Source: Sandaracinaceae bacterium
GTDB taxonomy: Bacteria > Myxococcota_A > Polyangia > Polyangiales > Sandaracinaceae
NCBI GenBank assembly: GCA_019637095.1
Contig: JAHBWG010000012.1
Coordinates: forward strand, 86,197 to 150,196
Direction of reading: 5' to 3'
DNA length: 64,000 nt
Shown here: positions 35,267 through 42,767 of the stretch, piece after piece
Position numbering within the stretch: the stretch's first letter is position 1
How the letters are laid out: each line of letters opens with the position of its first letter
Made by a program: the position numbers and the translations under genes
The notes under the pieces: generated by a model
Told to the model about the DNA's origin: nothing
Database searches by the model: none
Seen by the model: the letters and a program-made list of their open reading frames with translations, nothing else

Positions 35267-35512
35267 GTTGGCCGAGCTGGCTGAGGGCTGCTTCGCACCC
35301 CTCCCCAGTGCGAACGGGCGGAGCCGCGTTCGACCCCATCGCGGGGCGATGGGGCCCCCTCGGCCAACGGCCATCGCTGCGCGATGGCCTGGCTCGAATC
35401 GCGCCGTGGGCCCCCTCGACGGCGCCCGTCGCCGCGCGATGGCCTGGCCTCGGATGGCGCCGTGGCCCGTCGACCGCGCCCATCGCCGCGCGCCGGGCTG
35501 CTTCCGATGGCG
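35267..35512 (+). repeat. Modular GC-rich palindromic repeat, left block (318-bp spacer)
   Basis: It starts directly after the stop of the FHA/AAA+ gene. The order is: a hairpin 35283-35303 (GAGGGCTGC-TTC-GCACCCCTC, one mismatch), a degraded hairpin near 35309-35333 (GCGAACG/CGCGTTCG), then a tandem array of three degenerate ~56-bp units (35343-35400, 35401-35457, 35458-35512). The first unit carries the 31-bp block 35362-35392, whose core GGCCATCGC-TGC-GCGATGGCC is a perfect hairpin. The same order of modules, inverted, lies at 36437-36559. I see no gene in 35267-35584. Confidence 0.75.
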
Positions 35513-35584
35513 CGTGCGACCTCGTTCGCGCTCGACTCGGGGGCGAGCCTCGGTGGCTCGACAGCTTCCCGTGGCGCGCGAGGG

Positions 35585-36208
35585 CTACTTCACGAGGCGG
35601 AGCTTGGGCGGGCCCGACGGGCGCGGGGGCTCCTCCTCGGGCGGCTCGTCGCCCAAGACGTCGTCGTCTTCGAACGGTTCGTCGCCTTCGAACGGTTCGT
35701 CGTCGTCGAACGCGTCGTCGTCGTCGAACGCGTCGTCGTCGTCGAACGCGTCATCGTCATCGAGCGCGTCATCGTCCTCGAGCGCGGCGCGCGCGCGGTC
35801 ATCGGGTCGCGCCGCTTTGCCCGCGCCTCCCTCGATCGCGCGCAGCGCCGGGCGACGCGCCTTCGCCTCCGCGGCGCGGACCTCCGCCTCGACCTCGGGC
35901 GGCAGATCGTCGGGCCATACGACGCCCATCCCGTCGTCGCCGACCATCCCGAAGACGGAGGGCCACGGGATGCGGCAGTAGAACGGCGAGCGGCTGAAGG
36001 AGAGCGTGCCGAAGACGCCCTCGTCGTCGACCTCGAGGTCGGCGATCGGGACCGGCAGGTTCATCCCGAACTGCAGCACGAGCTGCGGCTGCGCGCGGAA
36101 GTGGCGCGGCACCACGACGCCCTCGACGCGCGGGTCGAGGTGCACGAACAGGCTGCCGCGCTCGAGCAGCGCGAACGCGACCTCCTTCTTCGGCGGCGGC
36201 TGCGGCAT
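35585..36208 (-). CDS. sspB: SspB-type ClpXP adaptor with long acidic tail
   Basis: The 207-residue product opens PPPKKEVAFALLERGSLFVH and has the SspB core (~1-110): DPRVEGVVVPRHFRAQPQLV, LQFGMNLPVPI, GTLSFSRSPFYCRIPW. SspB delivers ssrA-tagged and other substrates to ClpXP. The C-terminus ends PPKLRLVK, matching the ClpX-binding XB motif of E. coli SspB (LRVVK). Between core and XB lies an ~70-residue tail with a tandem DDDDAF-like hexapeptide array, encoded by six 18-bp repeats, which lengthens the tether. The gene sits between two blocks of modular hairpin repeats and between two convergent FHA regulators. The core assignment is firm. Confidence 0.88.
   Translation of the reverse strand: MPQPPPKKEVAFALLERGSLFVHLDPRVEGVVVPRHFRAQPQLVLQFGMNLPVPIADLEVDDEGVFGTLSFSRSPFYCRIPWPSVFGMVGDDGMGVVWPDDLPPEVEAEVRAAEAKARRPALRAIEGGAGKAARPDDRARAALEDDDALDDDDAFDDDDAFDDDDAFDDDEPFEGDEPFEDDDVLGDEPPEEEPPRPSGPPKLRLVK
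35670..35777. repeat. Six 18-bp tandem repeats inside sspB
   Basis: Six units of the form TCGAACGCGTCGTCGTCG (35670-35687 and every 18 bp to 35777), slightly diverged at both ends, encode the acidic hexapeptide array of the SspB tail. The period keeps the frame, so copy number can change without breaking the XB motif. Confidence 0.85.
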
Positions 36209-36300
36209 CCGAGGCGTCTAGCAGCTCGCGCGGCGCATCGCCAAGCCGCGCTCGGTCACGCGCTCCGAAGCCTGTCGACTGATCAGCGGCCACGCAGCGC

Positions 36301-36559
36301 GCGCGCCATCGAGGCCAGGCCATCGCACCGCGATGGCCGTCGGCCGAGGACTGGTCGACGGCCCACGGCCCCCGCGCACCGCGAGGAAGAGGACGAGCTG
36401 GCGAGCGCGCTCGTACGGGCCGACCGCGCTCTCGAGGCCAGGCCATCGCGCAGCGATGGCCGTTGGCCGCGGGGGCCCCATCGCCCGGCCCCAGTCCGAA
36501 CGCGGCGCTGCGGCGTTCGGACCGGGGCGGGGAGGGGTGCGAAGCACCCCTCGGCAGAC
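36301..36559 (-). repeat. Modular GC-rich palindromic repeat, right block (351-bp spacer)
   Basis: Read on the minus strand from the stop of the FHA/AAA+ gene at 36560, the modules follow the order of the left block: hairpin 36534-36550 (GGGGTGC-TTC-GCACCCC, perfect 7-bp stem), hairpin 36494-36522 (GTCCGAACGC ... GCGTTCGGAC, perfect 10-bp stem), then the 31-bp block 36438-36468, identical to 35362-35392. A second copy of that block with 28 of 31 identities is at 36315-36345. Nothing gene-like is visible in 36209-36559; 36209-36300 holds no recognisable element. Confidence 0.75.
36534..36550 (-). terminator. Hairpin 10 nt after the FHA/AAA+ regulator stop
   Basis: A perfect 7-bp GC-rich stem with a TTC (GAA on the plus strand) loop lies 9 bases past the stop of the regulator gene. 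No T tract follows, so it could act as a terminator or only as the first module of the repeat block. Confidence 0.4.
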
Positions 36560-37804
36560 TCAGCGCAGGCCGTGCTTCTTCGCGAGCCGCGCGAGGTGGT
36601 TGCGGTCGACGCCGGCCTCCTGCGCGGCGCGCGAGACGTTGCCGTCGTGCCGCGCGAGCAGCGCCTCGATGTAGCGCGCCTCGAACACGTCGAGGAGCTT
36701 CTCCTTCGCCTCCTTGAACGGGAGCTGCACGAGGTCCTCGGTGACCTGGACGCCGCCGGGCGCGGGGGGCGGCCGGCTCGTGCGCTCGCCCGAGAGGAGC
36801 GTCTGCTCGATCATGCGGCGCAGCTCGCGCACGTTGCCCGGGAAGTCGTGCGCGCGCAGCACCCCGAGCTCCGCGGTGGTGAGCCCGACGTCGGGGTAGC
36901 CGGTCGCGCGCACGAGCTCGCGCACGAGGCGCGGCAGGTCCTCGCGCCGCTCGCGTAGCGGCGGCACGTGCACGCGCACCGACGCCAGCGAGAACCAGAG
37001 GTCGCGGCGCAGCGCGCCCGCCTCGACGCGGTCGCGCAGGTCCGTCGCCGCGATCGCGATGGGCCGCACGTCGAGCACGCGCCGCTCGCGTCGATCGAGG
37101 GCACCCGCGAGCGCGTCCTGCACCGCGACGGGCGCCTCGTCGACGTGATCGAGGACCACCGTCCCGCCGTCCGCGCGCGCCATCTCGTCCGCGACGGCGT
37201 GCGCGCCGATGCCGCCGCGCAGATCGAGCTCCGCGAACGGGCGGCGGGCGCGCCCGGAGGCCTCGTGGATCGCGCGCGCCGCCTCGCTCTTGCCGACGCC
37301 CGGCTCGCCGAACAGCAGCACCGGCGCGTCGGTCGCGGCGACCTTCTCGAGCATGCCGAAGAGCTGCCGCATCGGGCGGGACGCGCCGACGAGCGCGCCG
37401 AACGCCACGCGCTCGGACGGCGCCTCCGGCATCGGCACGTCGGCGGGCAGCAGCTCGACGCGCGTGCGGCCGAGGCGCACCTCCGAGCCGGGCGCGACGA
37501 TCGCCGCCTCGATGCGCGAGTCCCCGACGAACGTGCCGTTCGTCGACTTCAGATCGCGCACGCGCACGCCCTCGGGCAACAGCGCCAGCTCCGCGTGGTA
37601 GCGCGACACGGTGCCGTCGGTGAGCACGAGGTCCGCCTCGGGGTGCGAGCCGACGAGCACGGTGCCCTGCTCGAGGCGCGCCTCCTTCCCGCGGTCGGGG
37701 CCGGACACGACGCGCACGATCACCCGGCGCAGCACGAGGTTGCCCCCCGCGTCCGTCCCGAGGACGCCGGTGCTCGCCGCCATGCGCTGGGTTCCGTCGC
37801 TCAC
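36560..37804 (-). CDS. FHA-domain AAA+ (NtrC-like) regulator lacking GAFTGA, with Fis-type HTH
   Basis: The 414-residue product has a canonical FHA domain (~25-120: VLVGSHPEADLVLTDGTVSR, then YHAELAL, then DLKSTNGTFVGD), which binds phosphothreonine. The AAA+ domain (~135-340) has Walker A FGEPGVGKSEAAR, Walker B GGTVVLDHV and HDFPGNVRELRRMIEQ, and the C-terminal HTH reads NVSRAAQEAGVDRNHLARLA. As in the gene at 33620, the GAFTGA loop is absent (AELDLRGGIGAHAVADEM in its place), so sigma-54 activation is unlikely. The FHA domain suggests control by one of the Ser/Thr kinases of this region. The start is GTG with a TAAGGAT 12 nt upstream. It converges with the 33620 gene, with sspB between. 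Confidence 0.87.
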   Translation of the reverse strand: MSDGTQRMAASTGVLGTDAGGNLVLRRVIVRVVSGPDRGKEARLEQGTVLVGSHPEADLVLTDGTVSRYHAELALLPEGVRVRDLKSTNGTFVGDSRIEAAIVAPGSEVRLGRTRVELLPADVPMPEAPSERVAFGALVGASRPMRQLFGMLEKVAATDAPVLLFGEPGVGKSEAARAIHEASGRARRPFAELDLRGGIGAHAVADEMARADGGTVVLDHVDEAPVAVQDALAGALDRRERRVLDVRPIAIAATDLRDRVEAGALRRDLWFSLASVRVHVPPLRERREDLPRLVRELVRATGYPDVGLTTAELGVLRAHDFPGNVRELRRMIEQTLLSGERTSRPPPAPGGVQVTEDLVQLPFKEAKEKLLDVFEARYIEALLARHDGNVSRAAQEAGVDRNHLARLAKKHGLR

Positions 37805-37820
37805 GTCTCGGACCCGATCC

Positions 37821-38186
37821 TTACCATCCGAGGTACTCGTAGCAGAACAACCCGATGCCGAAGCTGAGCGAGTTCGCGATCACGGCGGCGCCGGCGGCCA
37901 CGATCGGGCGGTGCCCGAAGAACATCAGCCAGATCGCCTCCATCCCCACCGCGTAGGCCTCGGCGATCGCGACCGCCTGCCACCACGTCAGCCCGAGCGG
38001 CCCGTACAGGGGCGTGATCACGAACCACACGATCGGGTGCGTGATCGCGCTCGCGCCGAACGCGATCGCGAGCCGCTCGCGCAGCGGGCGCTCGGATCCG
38101 GGCACGTTCGCGTAGACGCCCATCTCCACCGACTGCGTGAGCAGGAACGCCACGAGCCAGCGGCCGATCCACGCGAGCGGCGTCAC
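37821..38186 (-). CDS. Small polytopic membrane protein (121 aa)
   Basis: A 121-residue protein with three to four membrane helices. Conserved-looking charged residues lie within or near them (TQSVEMGVYA, FGASAITHPIVWF, AEAYAVGMEAIWLMFFGHRP). I recognise no family. Its GTG overlaps the stop of the larger membrane protein gene by 4 bp (GTGA), so the two are coupled and may form a complex. The stop is 16 bp from the FHA regulator start. Function unknown. Confidence 0.7.
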   Translation of the reverse strand: MTPLAWIGRWLVAFLLTQSVEMGVYANVPGSERPLRERLAIAFGASAITHPIVWFVITPLYGPLGLTWWQAVAIAEAYAVGMEAIWLMFFGHRPIVAAGAAVIANSLSFGIGLFCYEYLGW

Positions 38187-39229
38187 GCCGGCGCGCCCTC
38201 GGTGCTCTCGCGCGGTCGCATCCCCTCGATGAAGAGCAGGCACGCCGCGGCGACCTCGAGGTGGCCGTGGAACAGGACCATGCGCAGGTACCCGTTGCGC
38301 GCCGCGAACACGTCCCACGCCGCCCAGACCGCGACGGCCAGCGTGACCACGATCGCCGCGCCGAGGACCCACGGCCCGAGGTCGGCGCGGAGCGCGCGCA
38401 GGCTCGCGGCGAACGTGCGCGGCGTCTCGCGCTTGCGGTCCTCCTCGGGCACGAGGCGCACCCACACGGCGTAGTGGACCGACTGCGCGAACGCGAACAG
38501 CAAGACGAGGCGCACGCCGAGCATCCCCTCGACGCCCGGCGAGAGCGACGCGAGGTGGTAGTAGACGTCGAGCCCGCCGGGGTTCGTCCCGAGCGCGCCG
38601 AGCGCGAGCACCGCCGAGTCGAGCGCGCCACTCACGAGCACGAGCGAGCCGAGCGCGAAGAGCGCCAGCGGCAGGTAGTGGAGCTTGCCCGCGCGGCGGC
38701 GCCACGCCCAGAAGATCGCGACGCCGATGAAATTGTGGGCGTGCGCGAACACCACCGCCGTGAGGGCGGGGTAGGCCAGCGCCACCCACAGCAGCGCGAG
38801 CGCGAGCGCGAGCGCGAGCGACTTGCGCGCGAGCGAGCCGCGCGCGCCGACGATCGCGCCGATCGCCGCGCCGAAGCCCCACGCGGGGTGCGCCGTGAGC
38901 GTCGCGAGCGCGAGGGGCACGACGACGAGGAGCCAGAGCGCCCAGCGCCGGTGCCAGCCGGGGCGGACCCACAGGTAGCGCAGGTCGCTCAGGACGTGCG
39001 GCGTCCCCCACACGACCGGCCCGAGCGCGAGCAGCCACATCGGCAGCGCGACGGCGCCCGCGAACGACAGCGCGATCATCGACGTGCCGGCGAGCGCGAC
39101 GCGCAGCTCGCGCCGGCGCACGAGCGGCTTGGCGAGCGGCCCGAGCGCGCGCAGCCAGAGCCAGCGCGCGCGATCGGCGAGCCACACCGGCCCTTCGAGC
39201 GCGAGCCGCGCACCCGTCGCCACCGCCAT
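38183..39229 (-). CDS. Polytopic membrane protein with conserved His motifs, Brp/Blh-like
   Basis: The product has about 348 residues and eight or nine membrane helices. The His placement (VVWGTPHVLSDLRYLWVRP, VFAHAHNFIGVAIFW, AFAQSVHYAVWVRLV, MVLFHGHLEVAAACLL) recalls Brp/Blh beta-carotene 15,15'-dioxygenases, which bind iron through membrane-embedded His residues. Overall similarity is not strong and no carotenoid genes are near, so another membrane metalloenzyme is equally possible. A GTG at 39265 would add 12 residues. It is followed by the coupled 121-residue membrane protein. Confidence 0.65.
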   Translation of the reverse strand: MAVATGARLALEGPVWLADRARWLWLRALGPLAKPLVRRRELRVALAGTSMIALSFAGAVALPMWLLALGPVVWGTPHVLSDLRYLWVRPGWHRRWALWLLVVVPLALATLTAHPAWGFGAAIGAIVGARGSLARKSLALALALALLWVALAYPALTAVVFAHAHNFIGVAIFWAWRRRAGKLHYLPLALFALGSLVLVSGALDSAVLALGALGTNPGGLDVYYHLASLSPGVEGMLGVRLVLLFAFAQSVHYAVWVRLVPEEDRKRETPRTFAASLRALRADLGPWVLGAAIVVTLAVAVWAAWDVFAARNGYLRMVLFHGHLEVAAACLLFIEGMRPRESTEGAPA

Positions 39230-39342
39230 CGCCAGCAATCTACCCGTCGCCGCGCGGGCGCGCACCGTCTGCGCCCCGTGCGGGTTCTCACGTCGCGCGG
39301 CGTGCGGTACGCTGAGCGGGTCGGTCGCGCAGGAGGTGTTCG

Positions 39343-40581
39343 ATGAGCGACATGGGTAACGGTCACACGCGGGCGATCCTCTCGGCCGCGGCGCTCTTCG
39401 GTCTCTTCCTCGCCGGCTGCGACTGCGCGGGGCCCGCGACCGGCTCTGCGTGCGAGTCGGACCTCGACTGCGCGAGCACGGATCGGTGCGTCGACCGGGT
39501 CTGCGTCGCGCGCGCCGACGCGTCGGGCGACCCGACGGACGCCGGCCCGGGCCGACCCGACACCGGGCCGGGACGCGACGCGGACCTCGAGGATCGCGAC
39601 GCCGGCCCGTGCCGCGAGGTGTCGGGCGAGTCGACCGTCGAGGCCGTCCCCGTCGACATCATCATCGCGATCGACAACTCGGGGAGCATGAGCGAGGAGG
39701 CGGCGGAGGTGCGCCGCAACATCAACGAGTTCGCGCGCATCATCGGCGAGAGCGGCCTCGACTACCGCGTGGTGCTCATCAGCACGCCGACCGGCAGCCG
39801 CGGCGTCTGCGTCGATCCCCCGCTCGGGTCGGGCGCGCCGGAGTGCCGGAGCGGGCCCGACGGGCGCCTGCTCGCGCTGCACGTCGGGGTCGCCTCGCGC
39901 AACGCGCCGAACCTGGTCCTGTCGAACTACCCGATGTACCGCGACTTCCTCCGGTTCGAGGCGGCCAAGGTCTTCGTCTGGATCACCGACGACGAGTCCG
40001 GCACGTTCACGGCGGACTCGTTCCGCGCGGCGCTCGAGGCGCTCGAGCCGTCCGGCATGTTCCGCCGCTCGATCCACAACGCGATCGTCGGCTTCTACGG
40101 GGACACGCCCGCGACGTGGAGCACCACGAGCGCGGGCGCGTGCGCGTCGCTCGCGCGCGTGGGCGCCATCTACCTGCGGCTCGCGAACTGCCTGATGGAC
40201 GACGGGACGCCGATCGCCGACTGCACGAGCGGCCGGCAGGCGCGCGTCTGCGAGACGGACTGGACGCCGATCTTCACCGACATCGCGCGCGGCGTCGTCG
40301 AGGGCGTGCCCGTCGAGTGCGACTTCGCGGTGCCCGAGCCTCCGATGGGCCAGACGATCGACTTCTCGATGGTGGGCGTGACGTGGCGCTCCGGCGGGAC
40401 CGAGGTCATGCCGCTCGGGCGCGTCGACGGGCTCGGCGCGTGCACCGCCGACGGCTGGTACTACGACGACCCGGCGGCTCCGACGACGATCGTCCTGTGC
40501 CCCGAGCTCTGCCGCGCCGTGCAGGCGGACCCCGACGCGCGGATGGACATCGCGCTCGGGTGCTTCGGCATCCTCGATTGA
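39343..40581 (+). CDS. VWA-domain-like lipoprotein
   Basis: The 412-residue product has a lipoprotein signal (ILSAAALFGLFLAGCDC), a short Cys-rich segment (ACESDLDCASTDRCVDRVC), an Asp/Pro/Gly linker, and then a von Willebrand A-like domain from ~100. Its first strand carries the MIDAS signature DIIIAIDNSGSMSEE, and later VFVWITDDESGTF supplies another acidic metal ligand. Such lipoproteins are abundant in Myxococcota; their ligands are unknown. A perfect Shine-Dalgarno (AGGAGGTG, 39331-39338) precedes the first ATG; an in-frame ATG is 9 nt further on. It is divergent from the membrane protein pair. Confidence 0.85.
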   Translation: MSDMGNGHTRAILSAAALFGLFLAGCDCAGPATGSACESDLDCASTDRCVDRVCVARADASGDPTDAGPGRPDTGPGRDADLEDRDAGPCREVSGESTVEAVPVDIIIAIDNSGSMSEEAAEVRRNINEFARIIGESGLDYRVVLISTPTGSRGVCVDPPLGSGAPECRSGPDGRLLALHVGVASRNAPNLVLSNYPMYRDFLRFEAAKVFVWITDDESGTFTADSFRAALEALEPSGMFRRSIHNAIVGFYGDTPATWSTTSAGACASLARVGAIYLRLANCLMDDGTPIADCTSGRQARVCETDWTPIFTDIARGVVEGVPVECDFAVPEPPMGQTIDFSMVGVTWRSGGTEVMPLGRVDGLGACTADGWYYDDPAAPTTIVLCPELCRAVQADPDARMDIALGCFGILD

Positions 40582-40654
40582 TCGCGCGGCGTCGCGCGCG
40601 CGCCGGGGGCTCGCGCGCGCGGCCTCGCGCGCTTAGGATCGGCGGCGGGGACCG

Positions 40655-41674
40655 ATGCATCTCACGCTCATCCGGCACGGCGAGTCCACGTGGAACGCGT
40701 GCAGGCGTTGGCAAGGACAGAGCGACGTGCCGCTCAGCCCGCGCGGGCGCCTCGAGGCGCGCGCGCTCGCCGCGCGGATGTTCGGCGAGCACTTCGACCA
40801 CGCCTACGCGTCGGACCTCGAGCGCGCGCTCGAGACCGCCGCCGCGCTCGGCTTCGCGTCGCGGCCCGAGCCCCGCCTGCGCGAGATCGACGTCGGCGCC
40901 TGGGCGGGGCTCACCCACGACGAGGTCGCCGAGCGCTTCGCGGACGAGGTCGCCGCGCTGCGCGCGGGCGCGCCGGTGCGCATCGGCGGCGGCGAGTCGA
41001 TGGACGAGTTCGAGGCGCGCGTCGACGCCGCGATCGACGACCTCGCCGCGTCGCACGAGGGCGCGCGCGTGCTGTGCGTCACGCACGGCGGCGTCGTGCG
41101 CGCGCTCGCGACCCGCGTGCTCGACGCGCGCGGGCGGCCGAGCCCGCTCGTCGGCGTGGGCAACACGAGCGTCAGCGCGGTGGTGCTCGACGGAGATCGC
41201 CTGCGCCTCGAGCGCTACAACGACGCCGCGCACCTCGGGCGGGCGGAGCGGGACTCGGCGGCGGTGCGCCTGCCCGAGCCGGCGACGCGGCTCACGCTCA
41301 TCGCGGCGGACCCGGACGGCGAGGCGGATCGGCCGCTCGTCGACGCGATCCTCTCCGGGCTCGGCATCGCGCGGTACTACGCGGTCCACGACGCGCGCGA
41401 GGCGCGGCTCGCCGTCGAGCTCTTCGCCGACGCCGTCGACGCGCTCGGGATCGACGCGCTCTTCGAGGAGCACACGGACGATGCGTTCGCGATCCTCGCG
41501 CCGCCCGCCGAGATCCCGGGGCTGGTCGCGGGGGCGCTCGGGCTCCCGAGCGGAGCCGGCCTCGCGGTGCCCGCCCACGGCGCGCTCGCCCAGCTCCGCC
41601 GGACGGAGCGGCGCACCGAGCTCTACGCGTACGGGGTCACCGCCGGGAGGATCGAAAGCGTACCTCTGGCGTGA
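40655..41674 (+). CDS. Histidine phosphatase family protein with extra C-terminal domain
   Basis: The 339-residue product has residues 1-200 as a phosphoglycerate-mutase-like phosphatase: LTLIRHGESTWNACRRWQGQ (RHG motif), YASDLERALETAA, the Glu region REIDVGAWAGLTHDEV, and VLCVTHGGVVRALATR (second catalytic His). About 135 residues follow that do not belong to the domain (TRLTLIAADPDGEADRPLVD, ELFADAVDALGIDALFEE) and resemble a degenerate second alpha/beta domain. The substrate is unknown; alpha-ribazole or sugar phosphatases are closest in style. It ends 29 bp before the sugar ABC ATPase gene, so it may belong to that operon. Confidence 0.87.
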   Translation: MHLTLIRHGESTWNACRRWQGQSDVPLSPRGRLEARALAARMFGEHFDHAYASDLERALETAAALGFASRPEPRLREIDVGAWAGLTHDEVAERFADEVAALRAGAPVRIGGGESMDEFEARVDAAIDDLAASHEGARVLCVTHGGVVRALATRVLDARGRPSPLVGVGNTSVSAVVLDGDRLRLERYNDAAHLGRAERDSAAVRLPEPATRLTLIAADPDGEADRPLVDAILSGLGIARYYAVHDAREARLAVELFADAVDALGIDALFEEHTDDAFAILAPPAEIPGLVAGALGLPSGAGLAVPAHGALAQLRRTERRTELYAYGVTAGRIESVPLA

Positions 41675-41703
41675 GTGTCGCTTCTCGGTCATGATGGCCG
41701 GCC

Positions 41704-42762
41704 GTGGCGAGCCTGACGCTGAGCGGAGTGGAGAAGCGCCTCGGAGGACAGCCGATCCTCCGCGGGATCGATCTCGCCGCGCAGGACGGCGAGCTGGTGG
41801 TGCTGGTCGGTCCGAGCGGGTGCGGCAAGAGTACGCTGTTGCGCACGATCGCGGGGCTGGAATTGCCCGACGCAGGGACGGTGAAGATCGGCGCGCGCGA
41901 CGTCACGCACCTCGCGCCGCGCGATCGCGACGTCGCCATGGTGTTCCAGAGCTACGCGCTCTATCCGCACCTCTCGGTGCGCGAGAACCTCGCGTTCGGC
42001 CTCAAGCTGCGCGGCGAGAGCAAGGCCGTGATCGAGGAGCGCGTGCGCGAGGTCGCGGCGATGCTCGGGCTCGGAGCGCTGCTCGATCGGTACCCGCGCG
42101 AGATGAGCGGCGGGCAGCGGCAGCGCGTCGCGATGGGCCGCGCGATCGCGCGGCGCCCGCAGCTCTTCCTCTTCGACGAGCCGCTCTCGAACCTCGACGC
42201 GGCGCTGCGCTCCGAGGTGCGCGTCGAGATCAAGAAGCTCCACGCCGACCTCGGCGCGACGATGGTCTACGTCACCCACGATCAGGTCGAGGCGATGACC
42301 CTCGCGGATCGGCTGGTGGTGCTGCGCGCGGGCGACGTCGAGCAGGCCGGGCCGCCGCTCGAGGTGTACCGGCGCCCGGCGAGCCGGTTCGTCGCCTCGT
42401 TCATGGGGAGCCCGTCGATGAACTTCGTCGAGGCGGCCGTCGAGGACGGCGCGCTCGTCGCCGAGGGCCTGCGCCTGCCGGTGCCCGCGGGACGTGACGT
42501 GGCCCGCCGCGCGCTCGTCGGGATCCGGCCGCACGACGTCGCGCTCGCGGACGGCGAGGGCGCGCTCGCGATGGACGTCGAGGTCGTCGAGGCGATGGGC
42601 TTCGAGGCCTACGCGCACGGCTCCGTCGGCGGCCGCCCGTTCGTCGCGCGCCTCGAGGGCGAGCGGGCGCAGGCGGTCGAGGTCGGGCAGCGGCTCGCGC
42701 TCGACGTCGCGCCCGGCGCCGTCCACCTGTTCGACCCCGAGACCGAGCGGGCGCTCGAGTAG
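41704..42762 (+). CDS. Carbohydrate ABC transporter ATP-binding protein (MalK/UgpC type)
   Basis: The 352-residue product has Walker A VGPSGCGKSTLLR, the Q-loop in AMVFQSYALYPH, signature MSGGQRQRVAMGRA, Walker B LFLFDEPLSNLD and the switch His in VTHDQVEAMTLA. A ~110-residue C-terminal TOBE/OB domain (VGIRPHDVALAD) is typical of MalK/UgpC/MsmX ATPases that drive CUT1 sugar importers. CATGAT lies 8 nt before the GTG. It begins a four-gene import unit with the fused binding protein-permease and the second permease. Confidence 0.95.
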   Translation: MASLTLSGVEKRLGGQPILRGIDLAAQDGELVVLVGPSGCGKSTLLRTIAGLELPDAGTVKIGARDVTHLAPRDRDVAMVFQSYALYPHLSVRENLAFGLKLRGESKAVIEERVREVAAMLGLGALLDRYPREMSGGQRQRVAMGRAIARRPQLFLFDEPLSNLDAALRSEVRVEIKKLHADLGATMVYVTHDQVEAMTLADRLVVLRAGDVEQAGPPLEVYRRPASRFVASFMGSPSMNFVEAAVEDGALVAEGLRLPVPAGRDVARRALVGIRPHDVALADGEGALAMDVEVVEAMGFEAYAHGSVGGRPFVARLEGERAQAVEVGQRLALDVAPGAVHLFDPETERALE

Positions 42763-42767
42763 CTCCG

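Noticed and set aside
35799..36446. A minus-strand frame of 215 codons over sspB and the right repeat block
   Set aside because: It is a shifted frame of sspB plus translated repeats; the SspB frame has the conserved motifs.
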